Shown here piece after piece: positions 17,240 to 24,287 of a stretch of DNA of 64,000 bases. The notes below the pieces were generated by a model. The model was not told the DNA's origin, made no database searches, and was given only the letters and a program-made list of their open reading frames with translations. Every line of letters begins with the position of its first letter. Position 1 is the stretch's first letter. Position numbers and translations under genes: made by a program. The stretch is from Microbacterium sp. Leaf320 (GTDB taxonomy: Bacteria > Actinomycetota > Actinomycetes > Actinomycetales > Microbacteriaceae): positions 248,001 to 312,000 of the forward strand of contig NZ_LMOD01000003.1 of NCBI RefSeq assembly GCF_001423485.1, written 5' to 3'.

Positions 17240-18877
17240 TCAATGATCCGTTGCCTTCTCGGCACCGAACCCGGTGAGAGAGCGCACCTCCATCTCGGCG
17301 GCGAGTGCCGGAGACTCCTTCTGCCGACTCGTGATCGTGCCGAGCCAGCCGAGGAAGAACCCGAGCGGTATCGAGACGATTCCGGGGTTGTTCATCGGCC
17401 AGAGCACGATGTCGATGCCGGGGATCATCGAGGTGGGCGACCCCGAGAACACCGGCGACAGCACGATCAGGATGATCGCCGCCGCGAGCCCGCCGTACAT
17501 GCTCCACACCGCACCTCGGGTGTTGAAGCGTCGCCAGAACAGCGAGTAGAGGATGGTGGGCAGATTCGCGGATGCGGCGACGGCGAACGCCAGCGCCACG
17601 AGGAAGGCGATGTTCTGCCCCTGCGCGCCGATTCCGCCGACGATGGCCAGGATGCCGATCACGACCACCGTGCGTCGCGCGACCCGCACCTCACCGTTCG
17701 GGTCGGGCTCGACGGGGTTGCCGGCCGCATCCTTCCTGCCCTTCTGGATCACGTTCGCGTAGATGTCATGCGCGAACGAGGCTGCTGCCGTGATCGTGAG
17801 CCCCGCGACGACGGCGAGGATCGTCGCGAAGGCGACAGCCGAGATGAACCCCAGCAGCACAGGACCGCCGAGGTACAGCGCGAGGAGCGGAGCCGCGGAG
17901 TTCGGACCGCCGGGAGCCGCCGCGATGACGTCCGCCCCCACGAGAGCGCCGGCGCCATAACCGAGCACGAGGGTCAGCAGGTAGAAGCCGCCGATGAGCC
18001 AGATGGCCCAGACCACCGAGCGACGAGCCTCCTTCGCCGTCGGAACCGTGTAGAAGCGCATCAGCACGTGCGGGAGTCCGGCGGTTCCGAGCACGAGCGC
18101 CATGCCCAGCGACAGGAAGTCCCAGGGGTTCGCACCGTACTGCAGGCCTGGCCCCAGGATCGCATCGCCCTTGTCGGAGTTGGCGACAGCAGCTTCGAGC
18201 AGCGTGTTCAGGCTGAACCCGTTGATCGCGAGCACCCAGATCGTCATCGCGATGGCGCCTCCGATGAGCAGGAACGCCTTCACGATCTGCACCCAGGTGG
18301 TGCCCTTCATGCCGCCGATGAGCACGTAGACGATCATCAGCACACCGACGACTGCGATCACGATCGACTGGCCGATCCTCCCGTCGATGCCGAGCAGCAG
18401 CGACACCAGACCACCGGCGCCCGCCATCTGCGCGAGCAGATAGAAGAAGCAGACGGCGAGTGTGGTGATCGCCGCCGCCATCCGCACGGGTCGTTGCTTG
18501 AGCCGGAACGACAGCACGTCGGCCATCGTGAACTTGCCCGTGTTGCGCATCATCTCGGCGACCAGCAGCAGCGCCACCAGCCAGGCGACGAGGAACCCGA
18601 TCGAATAGAGGAAGCCGTCGTAGCCGTTGATCGCGATCGCACCGCAGATTCCGAGGAATGATGCGGCGGACAGGTAGTCTCCCGCGATCGCGAACCCGTT
18701 CTGGGGGCCGGTGAACGAACGTCCGGCCGCGTAGTAGTCGGCCGCGGTCTTGTTGTTGCGGCTGGCCCGGATCACGATGAAGAGCGTCACCGCGACGAAG
18801 GCCGCGAATATCGAGATGTTGAGGACGGGATTGCTTTCGACGGTCGGCTGTTCGGTCGCCGCGTGAAGCAGGTTCAT
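17240..18877 (-). CDS. actP: Cation/acetate symporter
   Basis: Sodium:solute symporter (SSS family) of the ActP type, importing acetate and similar monocarboxylates. The 545 residues carry about 13 transmembrane segments. Family landmarks include AADYYAAGRSFTGPQNGFAI near residue 46, GDYLSAASFLGICGAIA (ion site), GGMKGTTWVQIVKAFLL, TAGLPHVLMRFYTVP, and AAASFAHDIYANV. Its ATG overlaps the stop of the DUF485 gene (ATGA), so the two are translationally coupled, as in the yjcH-actP arrangement of many bacteria. The nearby RamA-like gene fits an acetate module. Confidence 0.95.
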   Translation of the reverse strand: MNLLHAATEQPTVESNPVLNISIFAAFVAVTLFIVIRASRNNKTAADYYAAGRSFTGPQNGFAIAGDYLSAASFLGICGAIAINGYDGFLYSIGFLVAWLVALLLVAEMMRNTGKFTMADVLSFRLKQRPVRMAAAITTLAVCFFYLLAQMAGAGGLVSLLLGIDGRIGQSIVIAVVGVLMIVYVLIGGMKGTTWVQIVKAFLLIGGAIAMTIWVLAINGFSLNTLLEAAVANSDKGDAILGPGLQYGANPWDFLSLGMALVLGTAGLPHVLMRFYTVPTAKEARRSVVWAIWLIGGFYLLTLVLGYGAGALVGADVIAAAPGGPNSAAPLLALYLGGPVLLGFISAVAFATILAVVAGLTITAAASFAHDIYANVIQKGRKDAAGNPVEPDPNGEVRVARRTVVVIGILAIVGGIGAQGQNIAFLVALAFAVAASANLPTILYSLFWRRFNTRGAVWSMYGGLAAAIILIVLSPVFSGSPTSMIPGIDIVLWPMNNPGIVSIPLGFFLGWLGTITSRQKESPALAAEMEVRSLTGFGAEKATDH

Positions 18878-19221
18878 GCGCCGGCCTCAGCCTTCTCGAG
18901 CTCTTCACGGACTTCCGTGGCGATCGGGTCGAGCTTCCGATTGGCGAAAGCGACGTATCCCATCGTGATGGCGAACGTCGTGACGAATTGCCCGAGTCCC
19001 ATCAGGAGCCCGACGGTGATATCGCCCCACACTCGCTGCGACATGAAGTCCGTTGCGAATGCCGCAAGCAGGACATAGACGAAATACCAGATGAGGAAGA
19101 ATGCCGCGAGCGGGAAGATGAACGAACGCTGCGTTTTCTTCAGCTCGCGGAAACGTGGCGATTCCTCGACGGCGATATAGTCGATCGCTCCCGCCGGATC
19201 GGCCGTTGAATGGTCGGTCAT
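18874..19221 (-). CDS. DUF485-family inner-membrane protein (YjcH-like), partner of ActP
   Basis: A 115-residue protein with two transmembrane helices (FIFPLAAFFLIWYFVYVLLAAFA and VGLLMGLGQFVTTFAITMGYV) and the family core FRELKKTQRSF. The ATG at 19221 is chosen for the GGAGGCCCC just upstream. It heads the two-gene operon with actP, and the genes overlap by 4 bases. DUF485 proteins are assumed to assist the symporter, but the mechanism is unknown. Confidence 0.92.
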   Translation of the reverse strand: MTDHSTADPAGAIDYIAVEESPRFRELKKTQRSFIFPLAAFFLIWYFVYVLLAAFATDFMSQRVWGDITVGLLMGLGQFVTTFAITMGYVAFANRKLDPIATEVREELEKAEAGA

Positions 19222-19330
19222 GGGGCCTCCTTGCCTCATGGTTCACGGCTCGCCCTCATCTGCCGGGCGAATGGTAGGGTCGACGCTACGAAACGGGGAA
19301 CAGGGCCGTCACCCCCGAAAGTAGGTAGTC

Positions 19331-20188
19331 GTGAGCACGTCGACAGACATGGAATCCGAGACCGAGCTCGTCGCCAGAGCGGTGCGCGAGCTTGCTCAGC
19401 GCACCCGGTTCCCTGTCGCATTCGGCGGCCTGATCGATGAAGGCGTGGTCAGCGTCACGAGCATCGTGGGCAATCGCACCCATAGCCTCGACGGCCTCAG
19501 GGTGCGGCCGGAGCGCGGACTCGGCGGACGGGCGATGATGGAACTCCGCCCTCGAATGACCAACGACTACGGCTCCTCGCAGCAGATCACCCACGACTAC
19601 GACGTGTTCGTCCTCGGCGAAGGGCTGCGGACCCTGTTGGCGCTGCCCATCGTGGTGAGCGGTCGCCCGCGCGGCGTGCTCTACGCGGGGGCGTGGGAGC
19701 GGACCCCCGTCGGCGGCGTCACGACCGCCCCCGCGATGCAGGTCGCGCAGTCCGTCGCGGAGGAGCTCCGTATCCGCGATGAGGTCGACCGGCGCCTGCG
19801 CTCCGTCTCCCCCGTCGCCGAGTCCGTCGCCCCACGCCAACGGGAAGAGCTCCGCGAGAGCTTCGCCGAGTTGCGCAGCATCGCCGCCTCCGTGGACGAT
19901 GCGGGGCTTCGTGCACGCATCGCCCAGGTCGAACGCCGCCTCGTGCTGCTTGCGGAGGATGCCGTCGCCCCGGCGACCGGCCCGGTCCCCATCGTCCATC
20001 TCTCCCGCCGGGAGACCGACGTGCTCGCCTGCGCGGCTCTGGGCGCGACGAACGCCGAGATCGGTGGCCAGCTCGGCCTTCGCGAGGGGACCGTCAAGGC
20101 GTATCTCGGTACCGCGATGTCGAAGCTCGACGCGTCGACCCGTCATGCCGCTGTGACCAAGGCGCGGCGCGCAGGCCTCCTCCCCTGA
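19331..20188 (+). CDS. RamA-like GAF-LuxR transcriptional regulator
   Basis: A 285-residue regulator with an N-terminal GAF-like domain (LAQRTRFPVAFGGLIDEG through LALPIVVSGRPRGVLYAG) and a C-terminal LuxR helix-turn-helix (LSRRETDVLACAALGATN, then LREGTVKAYLGTAMSKL). Length, domain order and the end (KARRAGLLP) match RamA of Corynebacterium glutamicum, the regulator of acetate metabolism genes. It is divergent from the DUF485-actP operon. The 109-base intergenic region contains TGGGGC (19221-19226) and ACCCCCG (19311-19317), similar to the short G- or C-run boxes described for RamA. Start is GTG. Direct regulation of actP is inferred. Confidence 0.8.
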   Translation: MSTSTDMESETELVARAVRELAQRTRFPVAFGGLIDEGVVSVTSIVGNRTHSLDGLRVRPERGLGGRAMMELRPRMTNDYGSSQQITHDYDVFVLGEGLRTLLALPIVVSGRPRGVLYAGAWERTPVGGVTTAPAMQVAQSVAEELRIRDEVDRRLRSVSPVAESVAPRQREELRESFAELRSIAASVDDAGLRARIAQVERRLVLLAEDAVAPATGPVPIVHLSRRETDVLACAALGATNAEIGGQLGLREGTVKAYLGTAMSKLDASTRHAAVTKARRAGLLP

Positions 20189-20271
20189 GCAGCCCGCCTG
20201 ATCCCCGCGCACTGCACAGTGGCTGCCCAGGCCGGGTGGCTAGCATGGATACTGGTCGGTGAACCCCGGCC

Positions 20272-20314
20272 CCGGACGAGGCAGACCAGTACCCGGTGAG
20301 CGAAAAGACTGGTC
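20272..20314 (+). ncRNA. Guanidine-III riboswitch (ykkC-III)
   Basis: The conserved core reads CCGGACGAGG, then a stem strand ending CCAGT, then ACCCGGT-AG, an A-rich linker, and GACTGGTC. This is the compact pseudoknot layout of the guanidine-III aptamer, in which CCGG pairs with the CCGG of ACCCGG and CCAGT pairs with ACTGG. It lies 13 bases before the start of a SugE/Gdx guanidinium exporter gene, the expected target. The 3' strand GGTC can instead pair with GACC at 20321-20324, covering the ribosome-binding site. Confidence 0.88.
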
Positions 20315-20324
20315 CGAAAGGACC
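20311..20324 (+). promoter_or_regulatory. Ribosome-binding-site sequestering hairpin of the guanidine riboswitch
   Basis: GGTCCGAAAGGACC can fold into a small hairpin that buries AAAGGA, the Shine-Dalgarno of the exporter gene (ATG at 20328). Its 5' arm GGTC is also the 3' strand of the aptamer stem, so ligand binding and sequestration exclude each other. This predicts guanidine-induced translation. Confidence 0.7.
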
Positions 20325-20327
20325 ATC

Positions 20328-20654
20328 ATGTCGTGGATCGTGCTGATCGCATCCGGAGTCCTCGAAGCCGTCTGGGCGACCGCCCTGGGCAAATCGGATG
20401 GACTCACCAAACTCTGGCCGAGCGTCATCTTCGTCGGCGGGCTGATCCTCTCGATGATCGGGCTCGCTTTCGCGATGCGCGACATCTCGACCGGAACCGC
20501 CTATGCCGTCTGGGTGGGCATCGGCGCGACGCTCACCGTCGTCTGGGCCATGATCACCGGCGACAGCGATATCTCCTGGCTGCGAATTCTGCTGCTGCTC
20601 GGACTCGTCGGATGCATCGTCGGACTGAAACTCATCGACCCCGGACACGAATGA
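20328..20654 (+). CDS. sugE: Guanidinium exporter, small multidrug resistance family (SugE/Gdx)
   Basis: A 108-residue, four-helix SMR transporter that exchanges guanidinium for protons. The N terminus MSWIVLIASGVLEAVWATALG contains the central glutamate E13. The later WPSVIFVGGLILSMIGLAFAMRDISTGTAYAVWVGIGA block is typical of the Gdx subgroup. It is a single gene, which suits the homodimeric Gdx type, as opposed to paired SMR genes. A guanidine-III riboswitch lies directly upstream. Confidence 0.93.
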   Translation: MSWIVLIASGVLEAVWATALGKSDGLTKLWPSVIFVGGLILSMIGLAFAMRDISTGTAYAVWVGIGATLTVVWAMITGDSDISWLRILLLLGLVGCIVGLKLIDPGHE

Positions 20655-20684
20655 ATACGCGACCCGGTCCCGGATGACGTGTCG

Positions 20685-20731
20685 CAATTCTTCTCGCCAC
20701 GGTAATGTCATTTCCATGGCGAGAAGAATTG
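20685..20731. promoter_or_regulatory. 15-bp perfect inverted repeat around the lsr2 promoter and start
   Basis: CAATTCTTCTCGCCA at 20685-20699 is exactly complementary to TGGCGAGAAGAATTG at 20717-20731. The 17-base centre contains the -10 box TAATGT (20703-20708) and the A of the lsr2 ATG at 20716. If transcription starts at the ATG, only the right arm is in RNA, so this is more likely a DNA operator or cruciform than an RNA hairpin. Confidence 0.85.
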
Positions 20732-21060
20732 TGCACCAGCTGGTCGATGACATCGACGGATCCGTACTCGACGTCGGCGAAGGTGAGACGGTTCATTTCT
20801 CGCTCAACGGCGCATCGTATGAGATCGATCTGAATACCGCGCATGCGGAGGAACTGCGCAAGGCATTCGAGCCCTACATCTCGGCCGGGCGCCGGGCGGG
20901 GTCGTCGGGTGCCGTGCGCTCCGCCGCTCCGAGAAAGCGCCCAGGGCGCAATCCCGAGGTTGCGGCGATCCGCGCCTGGGCGAACGACAACGGTTACACG
21001 CTGTCGGAGCGGGGTCGCATTCCGGCTCCCGTGGTCGAGGCGTACAACGCCGCGCACTGA
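20716..21060 (+). CDS. lsr2: Lsr2-family nucleoid-associated protein
   Basis: A 114-residue DNA-bridging protein of actinobacteria, functionally similar to H-NS, which silences AT-rich and foreign DNA. The N-terminal dimerisation domain runs from MARRIVHQLVDDIDGS through VHFSLNGASYEIDL. The C-terminal DNA-binding domain contains IRAWANDNGYTLSERGRIP, with the RGR AT-hook-like motif. The ATG at 20716 is preceded by TAATGT 7 bases upstream; an in-frame ATG at 20674 is discounted. A 15-bp inverted repeat surrounds the promoter and may be an autoregulatory site. Confidence 0.95.
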   Translation: MARRIVHQLVDDIDGSVLDVGEGETVHFSLNGASYEIDLNTAHAEELRKAFEPYISAGRRAGSSGAVRSAAPRKRPGRNPEVAAIRAWANDNGYTLSERGRIPAPVVEAYNAAH

Positions 21061-21061
21061 C

Positions 21062-21706
21062 TCACTCGGACGACACGACTCCGGCCTGGGCCCACGGCTC
21101 ATCCCGGAGAGTGATCTCCTGCGCCATGTCCGACAGGAATCGGATGACCACGTCGCGCTCTTCCGGCGTCAGCCGCGCCGCTGAATAGAAGCGCTTGGCC
21201 TGCTGACGACCGACGGTCTCCATGGCAGCCTGGCGCGTCTCGGGCGTGATCGTGATCGCGAGCGCGCGTCGATCGGTGGGATGCGGTGCACGACGGATGT
21301 GCCCGCCCTTCTCGAGGCGGTCGAGAAGCTTGGTGGTAGACGCCGTCGAGATGCCGAGGTGCGTGGCGATGCCACCGGGGGTCGCTGTCGCGCCCTTGTT
21401 CGCGCACACGATCAGATAGTGCAGCGCGCGCATGTCTGTCTCGTTGAGCTGCATGTAGCGTCTCGACGCGAGCGAGAGCTTCTGCTCGGCATCCCTCAGA
21501 TCTCCGAGCGCCCCCATCACGAGCGCGATCTGACGCAGGTCTTCCGCGGCGACGCCTGATCGATCGATCAGCAGGCTCCGAGGATCGCTCGATTCGACGT
21601 CGTAGATCGCCGAATGGGCGAGGCCGTCAGGAGAGTGTGAGCCCCGATGCGGGAGCACGTCCGACGCCCCGTTCCCCCGGGGACTGGCGTCAGATCCGTT
21701 GTCCAT
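21062..21706 (-). CDS. MarR-family regulator, probable CrtR-type repressor of the carotenoid operon
   Basis: A 214-residue MarR protein with a long N-terminal extension. The winged helix core is MRALHYLIVCANKGATATPGGIATHLGISTASTTKLLDRLEKGGHIRR, followed by the wing PTDRRALAITITPE. It is transcribed away from idi-crtE and the rest, with 75 bases between the starts, exactly where the GGPP-responsive repressor CrtR sits in C. glutamicum. TAGCAT lies 6 bases before the ATG at 21706. Control of the crt operon, and an isoprenoid ligand, are inferred from position and family. Confidence 0.85.
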   Translation of the reverse strand: MDNGSDASPRGNGASDVLPHRGSHSPDGLAHSAIYDVESSDPRSLLIDRSGVAAEDLRQIALVMGALGDLRDAEQKLSLASRRYMQLNETDMRALHYLIVCANKGATATPGGIATHLGISTASTTKLLDRLEKGGHIRRAPHPTDRRALAITITPETRQAAMETVGRQQAKRFYSAARLTPEERDVVIRFLSDMAQEITLRDEPWAQAGVVSSE

Positions 21707-21749
21707 GCCATCATGCTACACACCATTGGATTCATGTTATGTTGATTAT

Positions 21750-21760
21750 TAGCTAAGCTA
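21750..21760. promoter_or_regulatory. Candidate operator between marR and the crt operon
   Basis: TAGCTAAGCTA is a perfect 5-1-5 palindrome in an unusually AT-rich 75-base divergent promoter region. It lies between the -10 of the MarR gene and the Shine-Dalgarno (GAGGAGG) of idi, and so is well placed for binding by the MarR protein. Confidence 0.5.
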
Positions 21761-21781
21761 GCGAAATCGAGGAGGTTCCCG

Positions 21782-22303
21782 TTGGATGAGGTCACCCTCC
21801 TTTCTCCGGATGGCGTCGCGATCGGCGTGATCGCGAAAGACGCGGTGCACACGACGGACACTCCCCTGCACCTGGCCTTCTCCTGCCACGTGATCAACAG
21901 AGACGGTCTTCTGCTGGTGACGCGTCGTGCCCTCGCGAAGCGCACGTGGCCGGGCGTCTGGACGAACAGCTTCTGCGGCCACCCTCGCCCCGGCGAGGAC
22001 ATGACCGACGCCGTTCATCGCCGCGCGCTCGACGAGCTCGGCCTCCGCATCACGGAAGTCTCGCTCGCGATCCCCGACTACCGATACCGCGCCGTGGATG
22101 CGAGCGGGATCGTCGAGAACGAGATCTGCCCGGTGCACGTCGCCGTCGCGGACGGGCCGCTCTCCCCCGACCCCGACGAGGTGTCCGAGTGGGTCTGGGT
22201 CGACCCGGCCGAATTCGCCGACGCCGTCACCGCCGCCCCCTTCGCTTTCAGCCCCTGGCTGGTGGAGCAGCTTCCCCGGCTGCGCGAGCTCGGGGCGGTA
22301 TGA
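21782..22303 (+). CDS. idi: Isopentenyl-diphosphate delta-isomerase (type I)
   Basis: Isomerises IPP to DMAPP, feeding prenyl synthesis. The 173-residue Nudix-fold enzyme has HLAFSCHVINRDGLLLVTRR, the active-site cysteine segment WTNSFCGHPRPGED, and the RRALDELGL Nudix-like helix with conserved glutamates. The start is TTG at 21782, supported by GAGGAGG 6 bases upstream; there is no closer in-frame ATG. First gene of the carotenoid operon; its stop overlaps the crtE ATG (ATGA). Confidence 0.95.
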   Translation: MDEVTLLSPDGVAIGVIAKDAVHTTDTPLHLAFSCHVINRDGLLLVTRRALAKRTWPGVWTNSFCGHPRPGEDMTDAVHRRALDELGLRITEVSLAIPDYRYRAVDASGIVENEICPVHVAVADGPLSPDPDEVSEWVWVDPAEFADAVTAAPFAFSPWLVEQLPRLRELGAV

Positions 22304-23385
22304 CCGTGGCATCCACAGCGATCCGAGAAGAGATGAGCACCCGGGTCGAAGAGGTGCTGCGCCAGCGCTTCGCACTGCACTGCGAGAACGCGGAGACGTA
22401 CGGCGCGGAGTTCGCCGCGCTCTGGCGGGCGACGGCGGAACATGCTCTCGGCGGAAAGCTCGTGCGCCCGCGGCTGCTCCTCGACATCCACCGGGCACTC
22501 GCCCCCGACATGGGCGCCGAGCCGAGCATCGCAGCCGTGGACATCGCCACGCACATCGAGCTGCTGCACTATGCCTTCCTCCTGCACGACGACGTGATCG
22601 ACGGAGACCTGACGCGACGCAAGCGGCCGAACCTCATCGGCGAGCTCGCTGCGGCCAGCCCGGGTTCGACGGAGGAGGACTCGCTGCACTGGGCGAGATC
22701 CAGCGCGATACTCATGGGCGACCTGCTGCTCTCTGCGGCGATCATGGGGTTCGCCCGTGCTGATGTGCCCACGCACGCGCGAGGGCGCCTCCTCGATCTG
22801 GTCGAGCAGACGATCCTCGAGACCGTCGCAGGCGAGCACACCGACGTCGCCCTCAGCCACGGCATCATCCCGTCGGATGTCGACACCGTGCTCACCATGA
22901 GCGTGTACAAGACGGCGACCTACTCCTTCTCCCTCCCGCTGCGGGCCGCCGCGCTGCTGGCAGGATCCTCTGTGTCGGCGGAGGAGACGCTGCAGGCGGT
23001 CGGACGCCATCTGGGCTTGGCGTATCAGTTGCAGGACGACCTCCTGTGCGTGTTCGGCGACCACCGCACGCACGGCAAGGACGCGTTCTCGGATCTGCGC
23101 GAGGGCAAGGAGACAGCGATCATCGCGTTCGCCCGGTCGACGGGCGCCTGGCCCCGCATCGAACCGCACTTCGGGTCGGCTGAGCTGAGCCTGCACGATG
23201 CCACGGAGATCCGCGAAAGACTCCGCGAATGCGGCGCCGAGCGATTCGTGGTCGGCCTGATCGGCGACCAGCTGGATACCGTCTACGCACTGCTCGCGCA
23301 GGCGGAACTGGCCGGGGAGATCAGCGCGGATGCGGCGCGGTCGATTCTGGTCTCCGCCTCCCGTCTCGAGGGCCGCCAGTCATGA
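22300..23385 (+). CDS. crtE: Geranylgeranyl diphosphate synthase
   Basis: Polyprenyl synthetase condensing IPP with allylic diphosphates to GGPP, the C20 precursor. The 361 residues carry the first aspartate-rich motif in LLHDDVIDGDLTRRKRPN and the second in YQLQDDLLCVFGDHRTHGKD, plus GGKLVRPRLL for diphosphate binding. The ATG at 22300 overlaps the idi stop; the gene in turn overlaps crtB by 4 bases. Product length C20 is inferred from the pathway. Confidence 0.94.
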   Translation: MTVASTAIREEMSTRVEEVLRQRFALHCENAETYGAEFAALWRATAEHALGGKLVRPRLLLDIHRALAPDMGAEPSIAAVDIATHIELLHYAFLLHDDVIDGDLTRRKRPNLIGELAAASPGSTEEDSLHWARSSAILMGDLLLSAAIMGFARADVPTHARGRLLDLVEQTILETVAGEHTDVALSHGIIPSDVDTVLTMSVYKTATYSFSLPLRAAALLAGSSVSAEETLQAVGRHLGLAYQLQDDLLCVFGDHRTHGKDAFSDLREGKETAIIAFARSTGAWPRIEPHFGSAELSLHDATEIRERLRECGAERFVVGLIGDQLDTVYALLAQAELAGEISADAARSILVSASRLEGRQS

Positions 23386-24287
23386 CCCCGCCGTCGAACG
23401 ACGCCCCGGAGGAGAGCCTGGGGCGGTTCAGTCGAGCCGCCGACACCGCGTCCACGGAAGTCATCCGCACCTACTCCACGTCGTTCGGGCTGGCGACGCG
23501 GCTGCTCGGTCAGAGACACCGGCAGCACGTGCGGAACATCTACGCCATGGTCCGCATCGCCGACGAGATCGTCGACGGCGTCGCCGCCCAGGCAGGCCTC
23601 GACGCCTCTGCCCAGACCGAGGCTCTCGCCTCGTACGTCGCCGAGACCCATCGTTCGATCCGCGTCGGCTACAGCACCGACCTCGTCCTGCACGCGTTCG
23701 CACGGACCGCTCGGGAGTGCGGGATCGGCGAGGACCTCACCCAACCGTTCTTCGACTCGATGGGCGCCGACATCGCGGATGCCACGGACTTCACCGCCTA
23801 CGACGCCGAGGCGCACGAGCGCTATGTCTACGGCTCCGCCGAAGTGGTGGGGCTGATGTGCCTCCGGGTGTTCCTGCGAGACGAGACCCGCACCGAGAAG
23901 GAGCGCGAGATCCTCGAACACGGAGCCCGACAGCTCGGCGCGGCCTTTCAGAACGTCAACTTCCTCCGCGACCTCGCCGACGACACAGATCGACTGCAGC
24001 GGGGGTATCTGGGCGAATCGGGCCGCCTCAGCGACGCAGACCGAGATGCGTGGGTGCGCACGATCTCGGCGCAGCTCGACGATGCCCGGCGCTCCATCCC
24101 TCTTCTGCCGAAGGATGCGCGCGCGGCCGTGCGCAGCGCCCAGGCCCTCTTCGAATCCCTGACCCGACGTGTGGCGAAGACGCCCGCGGCCACCCTGTAC
24201 GAGCGGAGGGTCCGCGTGCCCGATCCCATCAAGGCACTGCTTGCCGCACGATCGGTGCTGGTGACATCCCTGGAGCGTGCCCGATGA
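23382..24287 (+). CDS. crtB: Phytoene synthase
   Basis: Joins two GGPP to phytoene, the first committed carotenoid step. The 301-residue squalene/phytoene synthase fold has IYAMVRIADEIVDG (first Asp-rich motif), YVYGSAEVVGLMCLRVF, and AAFQNVNFLRDLADD (second Asp-rich motif). Overlaps of 4 bases on both sides (ATGA) show tight translational coupling with crtE and crtI. Confidence 0.96.
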   Translation: MTPPSNDAPEESLGRFSRAADTASTEVIRTYSTSFGLATRLLGQRHRQHVRNIYAMVRIADEIVDGVAAQAGLDASAQTEALASYVAETHRSIRVGYSTDLVLHAFARTARECGIGEDLTQPFFDSMGADIADATDFTAYDAEAHERYVYGSAEVVGLMCLRVFLRDETRTEKEREILEHGARQLGAAFQNVNFLRDLADDTDRLQRGYLGESGRLSDADRDAWVRTISAQLDDARRSIPLLPKDARAAVRSAQALFESLTRRVAKTPAATLYERRVRVPDPIKALLAARSVLVTSLERAR

